A stretch of 16,490 nucleotides of DNA from Clostridia bacterium. GTDB lineage: Bacteria; Bacillota; Clostridia; Oscillospirales; CAG-272. Location of the stretch: the NCBI GenBank assembly GCA_017466495.1, contig JAFTUB010000187.1:1-16490 (forward strand), given 5' to 3'. Numbering within the stretch: the stretch's first letter is position 1; every line of letters begins with the position of its first letter. The translations under genes and the position numbers were made by a program. Shown one piece after another: positions 1 to 6,466 of this stretch. The notes under the pieces are model-generated. The model was not told the DNA's origin, ran no database searches, and saw only the letters and a program-made list of their open reading frames with translations.

Positions 1-11
1 GAAAACTTTCA

Positions 12-60
12 TAAAAAGGATCGGGTGCTGTACGTTAGGTACGGCACCCGATCCTTTTTA
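12..60. terminator. Bidirectional-looking intrinsic terminator after the lipoprotein gene
   Basis: A perfect 17-bp inverted repeat (12-28 with 44-60, arm TAAAAAGGATCGGGTGC) is extended inward by a GTAC/GTAC pairing and closes on the loop GTTAG (34-38). The arms end in A5 and T5 runs, so either strand would give a strong hairpin followed by uridines. It lies 17 bases past the stop codon of the minus-strand lipoprotein gene and most likely ends that transcript. It may also serve a plus-strand gene lying to the left of the window. Confidence 0.9.
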
Positions 61-77
61 TCAACCATGTGGATCGG

Positions 78-1694
78 TCAGCGTATTTCGGGGAAAGTGG
101 CAAATACCCATTTCCCGTTCATTTGGATGTAGAGGAATTCAAACATTTGATATTCTTTTACGGTCATCAGGTCTTCTTCCATGACTTCGACTTTGACCAG
201 CAGGTTTATCTGCTCACTGTTGACCTGTTCAATCTTATATGACTCTTGTCCCATGAAAACATTGGTACCGCGCATGCCAAACTTTCCGTACAGGTCCCCA
301 TTGTGTTCGATGTACATGGGGCCGTTACTGGAAAGAAAAGATTGGACCAGCGCATCGCTGAACAGTGTGGAAAGGTACTCACAAAATGCAGAATATGAGT
401 CAAACTGCCGCACGCGGAAATAGGTGATATCGTGTTCAACTACCCGATCGGACATATCCAGCGGTTCCGACGGATCCCCCTGCTCCAGCAAGCTGGCGAT
501 ACGGAACCACGAAGCGGCTTCGGTGGCTTTGCGGTATGCTTCCATCACCTCGTCCGGCGTCGGCATAGCATCTTCATTCTTGGCCGATAGTCCCACCGGG
601 ATGATGGTGATCTCGGCTTTATTGATGCAGTGGGGCATGGTAGGGAGCTGATCGTACATGGCTTTGGGCATGGTGATGAACTTCACCGTGTCGGGCCAAA
701 TGATGCCGCCGGCGATGGATTTGACTTCGGCGGGAAGCACCACGTCGGTGGCGGTGCCGTTATAGGCGATCAGCACGCCGTCCCCCACGATGACAAACTC
801 ATCGGTTTGGGCGGCAAACCAGGGGGAATCCTTGAAGGGTTCGTGGCCATAGTAGTAGCCGTGGATCCGCTCCACCGTACCGGGGATCATCAGCGTAGTG
901 AGGGATGGGCAGTCGGCAAAGGCATTATGCTCTATGGTAGTGACACCTTCGCCGATAATGGCGGTAGTCAGGCTGTCACAGCAGTAGAAAGCCGCCGCAC
1001 CAAGATGAGTGACACTGCCGGGAACTGCCACCATGGTCAGAGCGTCGCAGTCCTTGAAGGCCATGGGTTCAATCTCGGTGAGACTGTTGGGCAGACGGAT
1101 ATCGGTGAGGGCCTGGCAGTATCCGAAGGCAAAGGTGCCGATGCGCTCCAGCCCATCGGGCAGCTCCACTCGGGTCAGATGGCGGCTGCCGGCAAATGCA
1201 CCCTGGGAGATATACTTCACCGATTCGGGGACGGTAAAGGAGGTTGCCGCAGAAGCGGAGGGATAGGCCACCAGGCGGGTCATATCCGCGGAATAGAGCA
1301 CACCGTCCACAGCACAGAAGGCGGTGTTGCCCTCCTCCACCGTGAATCCGGTGCAATTCCCCGGCGTATAGAAGGAGCCATCCCACAGAACATCCCGGGG
1401 AATCTCCACCGCTTTGGGTTCTGCACGGTCCTCCTCAAACTGTTCCGCGAAGAATTTCTCCAGCGTTTTGTCCCAGTTGATGGGTGCGGTGGTCTCGGGA
1501 ACGGCGGTGGTGGCAGGGGCAATGGTCAGGGAGTCGGTGGTGGTCATGGGAGCCGTTTCGGTTTCCGGCGGAGTGGTGACAGGTTCGGTGGTAACAGGGG
1601 GCGTGCTTTCCCCATCCGCGGGGGGCGTCTGCACATTCGGCGCGCAGGCGGCCAGCAAAAGCATCACCAAACAAAGGGAAATCCATCGACGCAT
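78..1694 (-). CDS. Lipoprotein with BspA-type leucine-rich repeats and an IseA-like C-terminal domain
   Basis: A 538-residue secreted, membrane-anchored protein. The N-terminus is a lipoprotein signal peptide (two Arg, hydrophobic stretch, lipobox LAAC with the lipidated cysteine at 17). Residues 18-71 form a Pro/Thr/Glu-rich linker. Residues about 150-290 carry LRR_5 (BspA/TpLRR) repeats about 23 residues apart, with motifs of the type 'F..C.sLt.i.lP..v..I'. Residues about 375-538 form a separate domain with a Tyr/Phe-rich pattern, including IEHNGDLYGKFGMRG and a terminal NGKWVFATFP. This resembles, by eye, the IseA/YoeB family of cell-wall DL-endopeptidase inhibitors; that likeness is inference and weaker than the LRR call. 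The ATG at 1694 has AAGGAGG nine bases upstream (1704-1710). LRR_5 proteins usually act in surface binding; no ligand can be named. The gene diverges from the XRE regulator at 1893. A possible minus-strand promoter (TTGCAT 1747-1752, TAAAGT 1723-1728, 18-bp spacer) is weak. Confidence 0.85.
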   Translation of the reverse strand: MRRWISLCLVMLLLAACAPNVQTPPADGESTPPVTTEPVTTPPETETAPMTTTDSLTIAPATTAVPETTAPINWDKTLEKFFAEQFEEDRAEPKAVEIPRDVLWDGSFYTPGNCTGFTVEEGNTAFCAVDGVLYSADMTRLVAYPSASAATSFTVPESVKYISQGAFAGSRHLTRVELPDGLERIGTFAFGYCQALTDIRLPNSLTEIEPMAFKDCDALTMVAVPGSVTHLGAAAFYCCDSLTTAIIGEGVTTIEHNAFADCPSLTTLMIPGTVERIHGYYYGHEPFKDSPWFAAQTDEFVIVGDGVLIAYNGTATDVVLPAEVKSIAGGIIWPDTVKFITMPKAMYDQLPTMPHCINKAEITIIPVGLSAKNEDAMPTPDEVMEAYRKATEAASWFRIASLLEQGDPSEPLDMSDRVVEHDITYFRVRQFDSYSAFCEYLSTLFSDALVQSFLSSNGPMYIEHNGDLYGKFGMRGTNVFMGQESYKIEQVNSEQINLLVKVEVMEEDLMTVKEYQMFEFLYIQMNGKWVFATFPEIR

Positions 1695-1810
1695 TGAAAA
1701 AATCCTCCTTTTCTGTTCCGAGACTTTACCATATTAGACGAAGAAAATGCAAATTTGTTCCGATTTATCCGTTTTTTGTGATCGAGTTTTCATTTCTGCA
1801 TCAATTTATA

Positions 1811-1820
1811 ACCATATGGT
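1811..1820. promoter_or_regulatory. Perfect 10-bp palindrome upstream of the XRE gene promoter
   Basis: ACCATATGGT is a perfect palindrome centred at 1815/1816, four bases upstream of the proposed -35 box of the XRE gene and in the intergenic region shared with the divergent lipoprotein gene. Small Cro/CI-type repressors bind short palindromes, so it is a candidate operator. There is no second copy nearby, and a 10-bp palindrome can occur by chance. Confidence 0.3.
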
Positions 1821-1824
1821 ATTA

Positions 1825-1853
1825 TTCTCAATTAATTATATCAAATATATAAT
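1825..1853 (+). promoter_or_regulatory. Probable sigma-A promoter of the XRE regulator gene
   Basis: TTCTCA (1825-1830, 4 of 6 consensus) and TATAAT (1848-1853, perfect -10) are separated by exactly 17 bp in a very AT-rich stretch. Transcription would start near 1860, leaving about 33 bases to the ATG at 1893 with its ribosome binding site. Confidence 0.7.
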
Positions 1854-1892
1854 ACAATGTCAATACCAAACAGTTATAAACCGGAGGAGAAT

Positions 1893-2117
1893 ATGAACAA
1901 CTACTATCCTCGAATTCGAGATATGCGGGAAGATCACGACATGACACAGGTTCAAGTTGCTGCGCATTTGGGCATGCAGCAGGCGCAGTACAGCCGATAC
2001 GAGCGCGGACACCGCGATACCCCCTCGGACGTGCTTATCCGCTTGGCAAAGCTGTACGGCACCTCGGTAGACTACCTACTTGGACTGACGCAGGAGAAGA
2101 AACCGTACCCGCGTTGA
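1893..2117 (+). CDS. Small XRE-family helix-turn-helix transcriptional regulator
   Basis: A 74-residue protein that is almost entirely one Cro/CI-type HTH domain (residues about 7-63). The signature runs from IRDMREDHDMTQVQVA through the recognition helix region MQQAQYSRYERG to the typical ending LAKLYGTSVDYLLGLT. It has no ligand or dimerisation domain, so it probably acts as a compact DNA-binding repressor. I chose the ATG at 1893 because GGAGG (1883-1887) lies five bases upstream. An in-frame ATG at 1857 has no ribosome binding site and sits at the predicted transcription start. It is divergent from the lipoprotein gene and convergent with the ACT-domain gene. Its target is unknown; the shared upstream region and its own promoter are the obvious candidates. 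Confidence 0.9.
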   Translation: MNNYYPRIRDMREDHDMTQVQVAAHLGMQQAQYSRYERGHRDTPSDVLIRLAKLYGTSVDYLLGLTQEKKPYPR

Positions 2118-2149
2118 GCGTCATTTGAACAACGGTGCAGCAAAATGAC

Positions 2150-2183
2150 AAAGGGATGCCCTGCAGGTGCAAGGCATCCCTTT
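2150..2183. terminator. Bidirectional terminator between the XRE gene and the ACT-domain gene
   Basis: An 11-bp perfect inverted repeat (AAAGGGATGCC at 2150-2160, GGCATCCCTTT at 2173-2183) with a 12-base loop sits between two converging genes (stops at 2117 and 2187). T-rich tails follow on both strands (TTTCGTTTAT on plus, TTTGTCATTTTG on minus), so it likely ends both transcripts. Confidence 0.85.
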
Positions 2184-2186
2184 CGT

Positions 2187-2594
2187 TTATGCGTGAGGGC
2201 CGTGATAGCCGGCGGCGGTCAGGCGCTCAACTGCTTCTTCGTTGCGGTCAACCCGGAGGATGATGCAGGCATCGTCCCCCTCCTGGGAAACGTAGGTATA
2301 CATGTACTCGATCTGGATGTCCTCCAACAGGCGGAGAAGGGCCACCAGCCCGCCGGGCTGATTGGCAATGCAGACCGAAAGCACCGAGGTAATCGATGCG
2401 GTAATGCGGCTCTCCCGCAGGATAGCCTCCAGGCGCTCGGGATCGTCCACGATCAGGCGCAGAATACCAAAGCTGGTGGTGTCCGCCACGGAAAGTGCGC
2501 GAATGTTGATGCCGTTCTGGGCAATGATATCGGTGACTTCAGACAGACGACCGCGTCTGTTTTCAATGAAAATCGAAATCTGTTTCGTAGTCAT
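2187..2594 (-). CDS. Tandem ACT-domain protein
   Basis: A 135-residue cytoplasmic protein made of two ACT domains in tandem (residues about 3-68 and 71-133) and no catalytic domain. The first begins ISIFIENRRGRLSEVTDII and the second contains VCIANQPGGLVALLRLLEDI; both show the Gly between the first strand and helix that shapes the amino-acid site in ACT domains. Stand-alone double-ACT proteins (COG4747-type) are common next to phenylacetate-CoA ligase genes in Clostridia and archaea, as here, 118 bases downstream of paaK-1. They are thought to sense amino acids, but no function has been proven. The ATG at 2594 is chosen because AGGAGG (2601-2606) lies six bases upstream; the longer reading frame to 2759 crosses the promoter at 2652-2680 and is rejected. 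Expression is probably from that promoter, with the terminator at 2150-2183. Confidence 0.9.
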   Translation of the reverse strand: MTTKQISIFIENRRGRLSEVTDIIAQNGINIRALSVADTTSFGILRLIVDDPERLEAILRESRITASITSVLSVCIANQPGGLVALLRLLEDIQIEYMYTYVSQEGDDACIILRVDRNEEAVERLTAAGYHGPHA

Positions 2595-2622
2595 ACTGTT
2601 CCTCCTGAATTTGTCGGGACCG

Positions 2623-2637
2623 CCGGGCACCGCCCGG
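2623..2637 (-). promoter_or_regulatory. GC-rich hairpin in the 5' leader of the ACT-domain mRNA
   Basis: CCGGGC and GCCCGG flank a three-base loop. The hairpin lies between the predicted transcription start (about 2645) and the ribosome binding site at 2601-2606. No uridine run follows, so it is not a classical terminator; it may stabilise the mRNA or affect initiation. Only the symmetry is seen. Confidence 0.4.
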
Positions 2638-2651
2638 GATCCTCTGATTTC

Positions 2652-2680
2652 ATGATAGCATATTGCGTTTTCCCTGTCAA
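2652..2680 (-). promoter_or_regulatory. Strong sigma-A promoter of the ACT-domain gene
   Basis: Reading the minus strand: TTGACA (2675-2680, perfect -35), 17-bp spacer, TATCAT (2652-2657, 5 of 6). It lies between paaK-1 (stop at 2713) and the ACT gene, so the ACT protein can be made independently of the upstream ior-paaK genes. Confidence 0.85.
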
Positions 2681-2712
2681 GAGGGATTGGTACATTCGGG
2701 GAAATCCCGGGA

Positions 2713-4020
2713 TCAATGCAGCTTGCGGCGGTCCTCGACGCGGCGCGCCTTGCCCTCACTGCGCTCGATGCTCATGGGCTCAACAAAGGTGATCTTGGGA
2801 GAAATGCCCAGAACCGACTCCATGCGGGCACGCATCTTCTTCTGCTGTTCCTCAAGCCCCTTGACCTGGTCGGTGAACATCTCACCCGAAAGCTCGACCT
2901 GGATCTCCATCACGTCGTGGTTGTTGATACGGTCAACGATAATCTTATAGTGCGGATCCACGCTGCCCTCGGACAGGAGAACGCTCTCGATCTGGCTGGG
3001 GAAGACATTGACGCCGCGGATGATCAGCATATCATCGCTCCGTCCCGCAGGCTTGCTCATGCGGACGAAGGTACGGCCGCAGGCGCAGGGCTCGTGGGTG
3101 ATGGTGGCAAGGTCATGGGTACGGTAACGGATGAGGGGCAGCGCCTCCTTGGAGATACAGGTGAAGACAACCTCGCCCAGCTCACCGTCGGGGAGCACTT
3201 CGCAGGTCTCGGGATCAATGATCTCAATCATAAAGTGGTCCTCGTTGACGTGCATCCCCTTCTGGCAGGCACAGTCAAAGGCGACACCCGGTCCTGCGAT
3301 CTCGGACAGGCCGTAGATATCGTATGCCTTGATGTTCAGGCGAGCCTCGATCTCGGCGCGCATCTGCTCGGTCCAGGGCTCGGCGCCGAAGAAGCCGGCC
3401 TTGAGGTTAAGCGACTTGGGATCGACACCGTTCTGCTTCATCACATCGGCAATATAGAGAGCATAGGAAGGCGTGCAGCAGAGGATGGAAGAACCGAAGT
3501 CGCGGAAGATCTGAATCTGACGTGCGGTATTGCCGCTGGATGCGGGAATGACCGTAGCACCCATCATCTCCGCGCCGTAGTGCAGGCCGAGTCCGCCGGT
3601 AAAAAGACCGTAGCCGTAGGAGACATGAACAAAGTCATTGCGCTCAGCCCCAATGGCAACCAGGGCACGGGCAACACACTCGCTCCAAATGTCGATATCG
3701 TGCTTGGTGTAGCCGACAACCGTCTGCTTTCCCGTAGTTCCCGACGAAGCATGAATACGGGTCAGCTCTTCGGGGGGGACAGCAAACATACCGTAGGGGT
3801 AATTGTCGCGCAGATCCTGCTTGTAGGTAAACGGCAGGCGCGAAAGGTCTTTGATGCTCTTAATGTCGTCGGGGGTCAATCCGGCCTCCTCCATGCGGCG
3901 GCGGTAGGTCGGCACATTGTCGTACATGCGGCGAACCGTGCGGGAGAGGCGGTAGGACTGGAGATGTTCGATCTCACTGCGGGGCGCAGTCTCGATCTCA
4001 GGGGAGAAATACTTCGGCAT
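2713..4020 (-). CDS. paaK: Phenylacetate-CoA ligase family (AMP-forming), copy 1
   Basis: A 435-residue member of the adenylate-forming enzymes, normal length for PaaK. The family reaction is arylacetate + CoA + ATP to arylacetyl-CoA + AMP + PPi, in the cytoplasm. The ATP-binding loop SSGTTGK is at 92-98, the adenylate motif YGLSE at 236-240, the hinge region RSDDMLIIRGVN at 327-338, and the likely catalytic lysine K424 in SEGKARRVED. C250, H257, C312 and C314 (GMH and CACG motifs) match the PaaK family's conserved Cys/His set, a possible structural metal site. It is the last gene of iorA-iorB-paaK: it starts 33 bases after iorB, with AAGGAAG about nine bases before the ATG at 4020. The context predicts an arylacetate (phenyl-, 4-hydroxyphenyl- or indole-acetate) as substrate; which one cannot be read from sequence. 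Confidence 0.93.
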   Translation of the reverse strand: MPKYFSPEIETAPRSEIEHLQSYRLSRTVRRMYDNVPTYRRRMEEAGLTPDDIKSIKDLSRLPFTYKQDLRDNYPYGMFAVPPEELTRIHASSGTTGKQTVVGYTKHDIDIWSECVARALVAIGAERNDFVHVSYGYGLFTGGLGLHYGAEMMGATVIPASSGNTARQIQIFRDFGSSILCCTPSYALYIADVMKQNGVDPKSLNLKAGFFGAEPWTEQMRAEIEARLNIKAYDIYGLSEIAGPGVAFDCACQKGMHVNEDHFMIEIIDPETCEVLPDGELGEVVFTCISKEALPLIRYRTHDLATITHEPCACGRTFVRMSKPAGRSDDMLIIRGVNVFPSQIESVLLSEGSVDPHYKIIVDRINNHDVMEIQVELSGEMFTDQVKGLEEQQKKMRARMESVLGISPKITFVEPMSIERSEGKARRVEDRRKLH

Positions 4021-4053
4021 TGAAACACTTCCTTATCCAGTAAGTTTGAAAAA

Positions 4054-4620
4054 TTATCGATTCTGAGTACCCAGCGAATAGGCACGCAGATTGACTTCGG
4101 TAAATTTGGGCGGGACACAGGCGGTAACAGCGGCACGGAGTGCCTCATCCGAGAAGCCCAGCACCTCTCCGGCCAGGCCGATCAATGCCACGTTGGCTGC
4201 CTTCTCGCTGCCTGCCTCACGGGCGATCGCCAGGGTGTCGGCAGCAACGATCTTCACGCCCTTGGCGCGGATCTTGTTCACCAGATCATCTGGATAGACG
4301 GCTGCACCTGTAACCACGGGCATGGGATTGATGGACTGGGTAGAGGTGACCACAGTACCGCCGCGGCGCAGATAGGGCAGCCAGCGGGCAGCCTCCAGCT
4401 GCTCGAAGCTGAGGATCACATCCGCCTCACCCCGGCAGATCAGGGGAGCATCCACCGTCTCGCCGTACTTGACATAGGTTACCACAGAACCGCCGCGCTG
4501 GGACATCCCGTGGACCTCGGAAACTTTCACTGCATAGCCGGCATCCAGTGCTGCGCGGCCGAGAATGCGGCTGGCCAGGAGCGAGCCCTGTCCGCCGACG
4601 CCTACGATCATAATATTCAT
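4054..4620 (-). CDS. iorB: Indolepyruvate ferredoxin oxidoreductase, beta subunit
   Basis: A 188-residue protein, normal for IorB, the gamma-type (pyruvate ferredoxin oxidoreductase) subunit of the two-subunit arylpyruvate oxidoreductase. The N-terminal glycine-rich loop GVGGQGS (7-13) and the hallmark SEVHGMSQRGGSV (34-46) are both present. With IorA it catalyses arylpyruvate + CoA + oxidised ferredoxin to arylacetyl-CoA + CO2 + reduced ferredoxin, reversibly. The start codon overlaps the iorA stop in an ATGA (4617-4620), indicating translational coupling and a 1:1 complex. Confidence 0.95.
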   Translation of the reverse strand: MNIMIVGVGGQGSLLASRILGRAALDAGYAVKVSEVHGMSQRGGSVVTYVKYGETVDAPLICRGEADVILSFEQLEAARWLPYLRRGGTVVTSTQSINPMPVVTGAAVYPDDLVNKIRAKGVKIVAADTLAIAREAGSEKAANVALIGLAGEVLGFSDEALRAAVTACVPPKFTEVNLRAYSLGTQNR

Positions 4621-6362
4621 GCGTCAGCACCTCCGATGGCATCAAATTTGCACAGCTGTTCGCATACACCGCAGCCCACGCAAAGCGCACCGTCAATATG
4701 TGCCTTGCCGTTCTGCATGGAGATGCAGGGGCATCCGATCTTCATGCAAGCGCGGCAGCTGCGGCACTTATCTGCCTTGACCGTCAGGGCAGGCTGTGCC
4801 TTGACGTACTTGAGCAGTGCGCAGGGGCGGCGGCAGATAATCACCGAGGGGCACTCAGCCGCCAGCTCTTCCTTGAGCACGCGCTCCACCTCGCTCATAT
4901 TGTAGGGATCCACCACACGAATGTGCTCCTCGGCAATGCCGGCGGCGGCACAGACGGCCTCGATGGAAACCGCATAGGTGGGTTTGTTCTGCAGGGTCAG
5001 ACCGGTGCAGGGGTTCTGCTGATGGCCGGTCATACCGGTGATTGAGTTGTCCACCACGATCACGGTGGACTTGCCCTGGTTGTAGGTGATATCCACCAGG
5101 CCCGTCATGCCGGAGTGCATGAAGGTGGAGTCGCCGATAATGGCAACCGACTTGTTCTCTTCCCCGCGGACCTTGTTGAAACCATGGAGAGCAGAGATGG
5201 AAGCACCCATGCAAAGGGTGGTATCCATGGCGCAGAGAGGCTGGCCTGCACCCAGGGTGTAGCAGCCGATATCACCGCTGACATACAGCTTCAGCTTGGA
5301 AAGCACATAGAAGAAACCGCGCTGGGGGCATCCGGGGCAGAGCACGGGGGGACGGGGAGGAATGGCATCCTCCAGCACGTCAAACTCGGGCAGCTTGCCC
5401 AGCAGCTTCTCCGCCAGCAGCTCGGTGGAATACTCGCCGATGTTAGGGAGAATATTGTGCCCGTCCACCGCAATACCAAGAGCACGGCAGTAGGACTCGA
5501 TGACCTCGTCCAGCTCCTCAATGACGATCACCCGCTCAACAGACGCGGCAAAGTCAAGGATCTTCTTGGCGGGCATGGGGTTGATCAGGCCAAGCTTCAG
5601 ATAAGAAACGCTGTCCCCGAAGCACTCACGGGCATAGTTATAACAGGTACCGGCGGTGATAATACCGATCTTGTTATCGGCACCCCGCTCGATGCGGTTG
5701 AGCTCGGTGGTCTCGGCAAACTCACGCAGAGCGGCCAAACGCTTCTCCACCGTGACATGACGGCCGCGGGCATAGGCGGGCATCATGACATACTTGGAGG
5801 GATCCTTCACATAGTCACGCAGGGGAACATCTTCTCTGTCCGACAGCTCCACCACACTCTGGGAGTGTGCCACACGGGTGGAGGTGCGCAGAAGCACCGG
5901 CGTATCAAACTGCTCGGAAATCGCATAAGCGGCCTTGGTGAAATTCAGGCAATCAGCAGAATCGGAGGGCTCCAGCATGGGGAGCTTTGCCGCGATGGCA
6001 TAGTGACGGCTGTCCTGCTCATTCTGGGAAGAGTGCATCCCGGGGTCATCGGCAACGCCGATCAGCATACCGCCGTTGATGCCGGTATATGCCGACACAA
6101 ACAGGGGGTCAGCGGCCACATTCAGGCCAACGTGCTTCATGGCACAGAAGGATCTGCCGCCGCCGATGGCCGCGCCCAGGGCAACCTCAAGCGCCACCTT
6201 CTCATTGGGTGCCCACTCAGCGTAAATATCGTTCTCATACTTTGCGGCAAACTCAGTAATCTCGGTGCTCGGCGTCCCGGGATAGCTGGATACCAAACGT
6301 ACCCCCGCCTCCCACAGACCGCGGGCCACCGCCTCGTTGCCCAACATCAATTGTTTCATCAT
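4617..6362 (-). CDS. iorA: Indolepyruvate ferredoxin oxidoreductase, alpha subunit
   Basis: A 581-residue, oxygen-sensitive catalytic subunit, near the usual length of about 600. Pyrimidine-binding domain: YPGTPSTE at 27-34. Family motif CPGCPQRG at 342-349. TPP/Mg-binding region: GDIGCYTLG (363-371), GDSTFMHSG (410-418) and VDNSITGMTGHQQNP (437-451). The C-terminus is a two-cluster ferredoxin domain: C533, C536, C539, C544 and C561, C564, C567, C571, enough for two [4Fe-4S] clusters. It oxidatively decarboxylates indolepyruvate, phenylpyruvate and 4-hydroxyphenylpyruvate, or runs in reverse to make aromatic amino acids from arylacetates. The ATG at 6362 has AAGGA seven bases upstream; a second ATG follows directly at 6359. 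I see no convincing promoter between it and paaK-2, so it may be co-transcribed with that gene through the inverted repeat at 6409-6440. Confidence 0.96.
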   Translation of the reverse strand: MMKQLMLGNEAVARGLWEAGVRLVSSYPGTPSTEITEFAAKYENDIYAEWAPNEKVALEVALGAAIGGGRSFCAMKHVGLNVAADPLFVSAYTGINGGMLIGVADDPGMHSSQNEQDSRHYAIAAKLPMLEPSDSADCLNFTKAAYAISEQFDTPVLLRTSTRVAHSQSVVELSDREDVPLRDYVKDPSKYVMMPAYARGRHVTVEKRLAALREFAETTELNRIERGADNKIGIITAGTCYNYARECFGDSVSYLKLGLINPMPAKKILDFAASVERVIVIEELDEVIESYCRALGIAVDGHNILPNIGEYSTELLAEKLLGKLPEFDVLEDAIPPRPPVLCPGCPQRGFFYVLSKLKLYVSGDIGCYTLGAGQPLCAMDTTLCMGASISALHGFNKVRGEENKSVAIIGDSTFMHSGMTGLVDITYNQGKSTVIVVDNSITGMTGHQQNPCTGLTLQNKPTYAVSIEAVCAAAGIAEEHIRVVDPYNMSEVERVLKEELAAECPSVIICRRPCALLKYVKAQPALTVKADKCRSCRACMKIGCPCISMQNGKAHIDGALCVGCGVCEQLCKFDAIGGADA

Positions 6363-6408
6363 CCGTACGTCCTTAGGTAAGAGAGTTGGTATAAAGTTTT
6401 GGAAAGGT

Positions 6409-6440
6409 CAAGGAAAACTTTTTTCAAAAAGTTTTCCTTG
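6409..6440. repeat. AT-rich perfect inverted repeat between paaK-2 and iorA
   Basis: Arms of 15 bp, CAAGGAAAACTTTTT (6409-6423) and AAAAAGTTTTCCTTG (6426-6440), are separated by two bases. No uridine run follows the hairpin on either strand, so it is not a standard factor-independent terminator. The adjoining GC-rich stretch (to about 6460) and the whole layout resemble intergenic palindromic units that recur in clostridial genomes; that is recollection and inference, since only one copy is in this window. It could attenuate transcription, or protect or process the paaK-2/iorA message. Confidence 0.6.
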
Positions 6441-6466
6441 CGGGGTTTGTGGCAGCGCCCCAACCA

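Noticed and set aside
1470..1640. Low-complexity Pro/Thr codon-rich tract that could be taken for a DNA repeat array
   Set aside because: It encodes the lipoprotein stalk (residues 18-71); the units are irregular at the DNA level.
630..1697. 355-codon plus-strand open frame opposite the lipoprotein gene
   Set aside because: Gly/His-rich composition typical of an antisense frame, with no ribosome binding site.
2716..4023. 435-codon plus-strand open frame opposite paaK-1
   Set aside because: Mirror-frame shadow of a well-supported ligase gene; its product has no recognisable motif and it lacks a ribosome binding site.
5115..6380. 421-codon plus-strand open frame opposite iorA
   Set aside because: Shadow of iorA, whose TPP and ferredoxin motifs are unambiguous.
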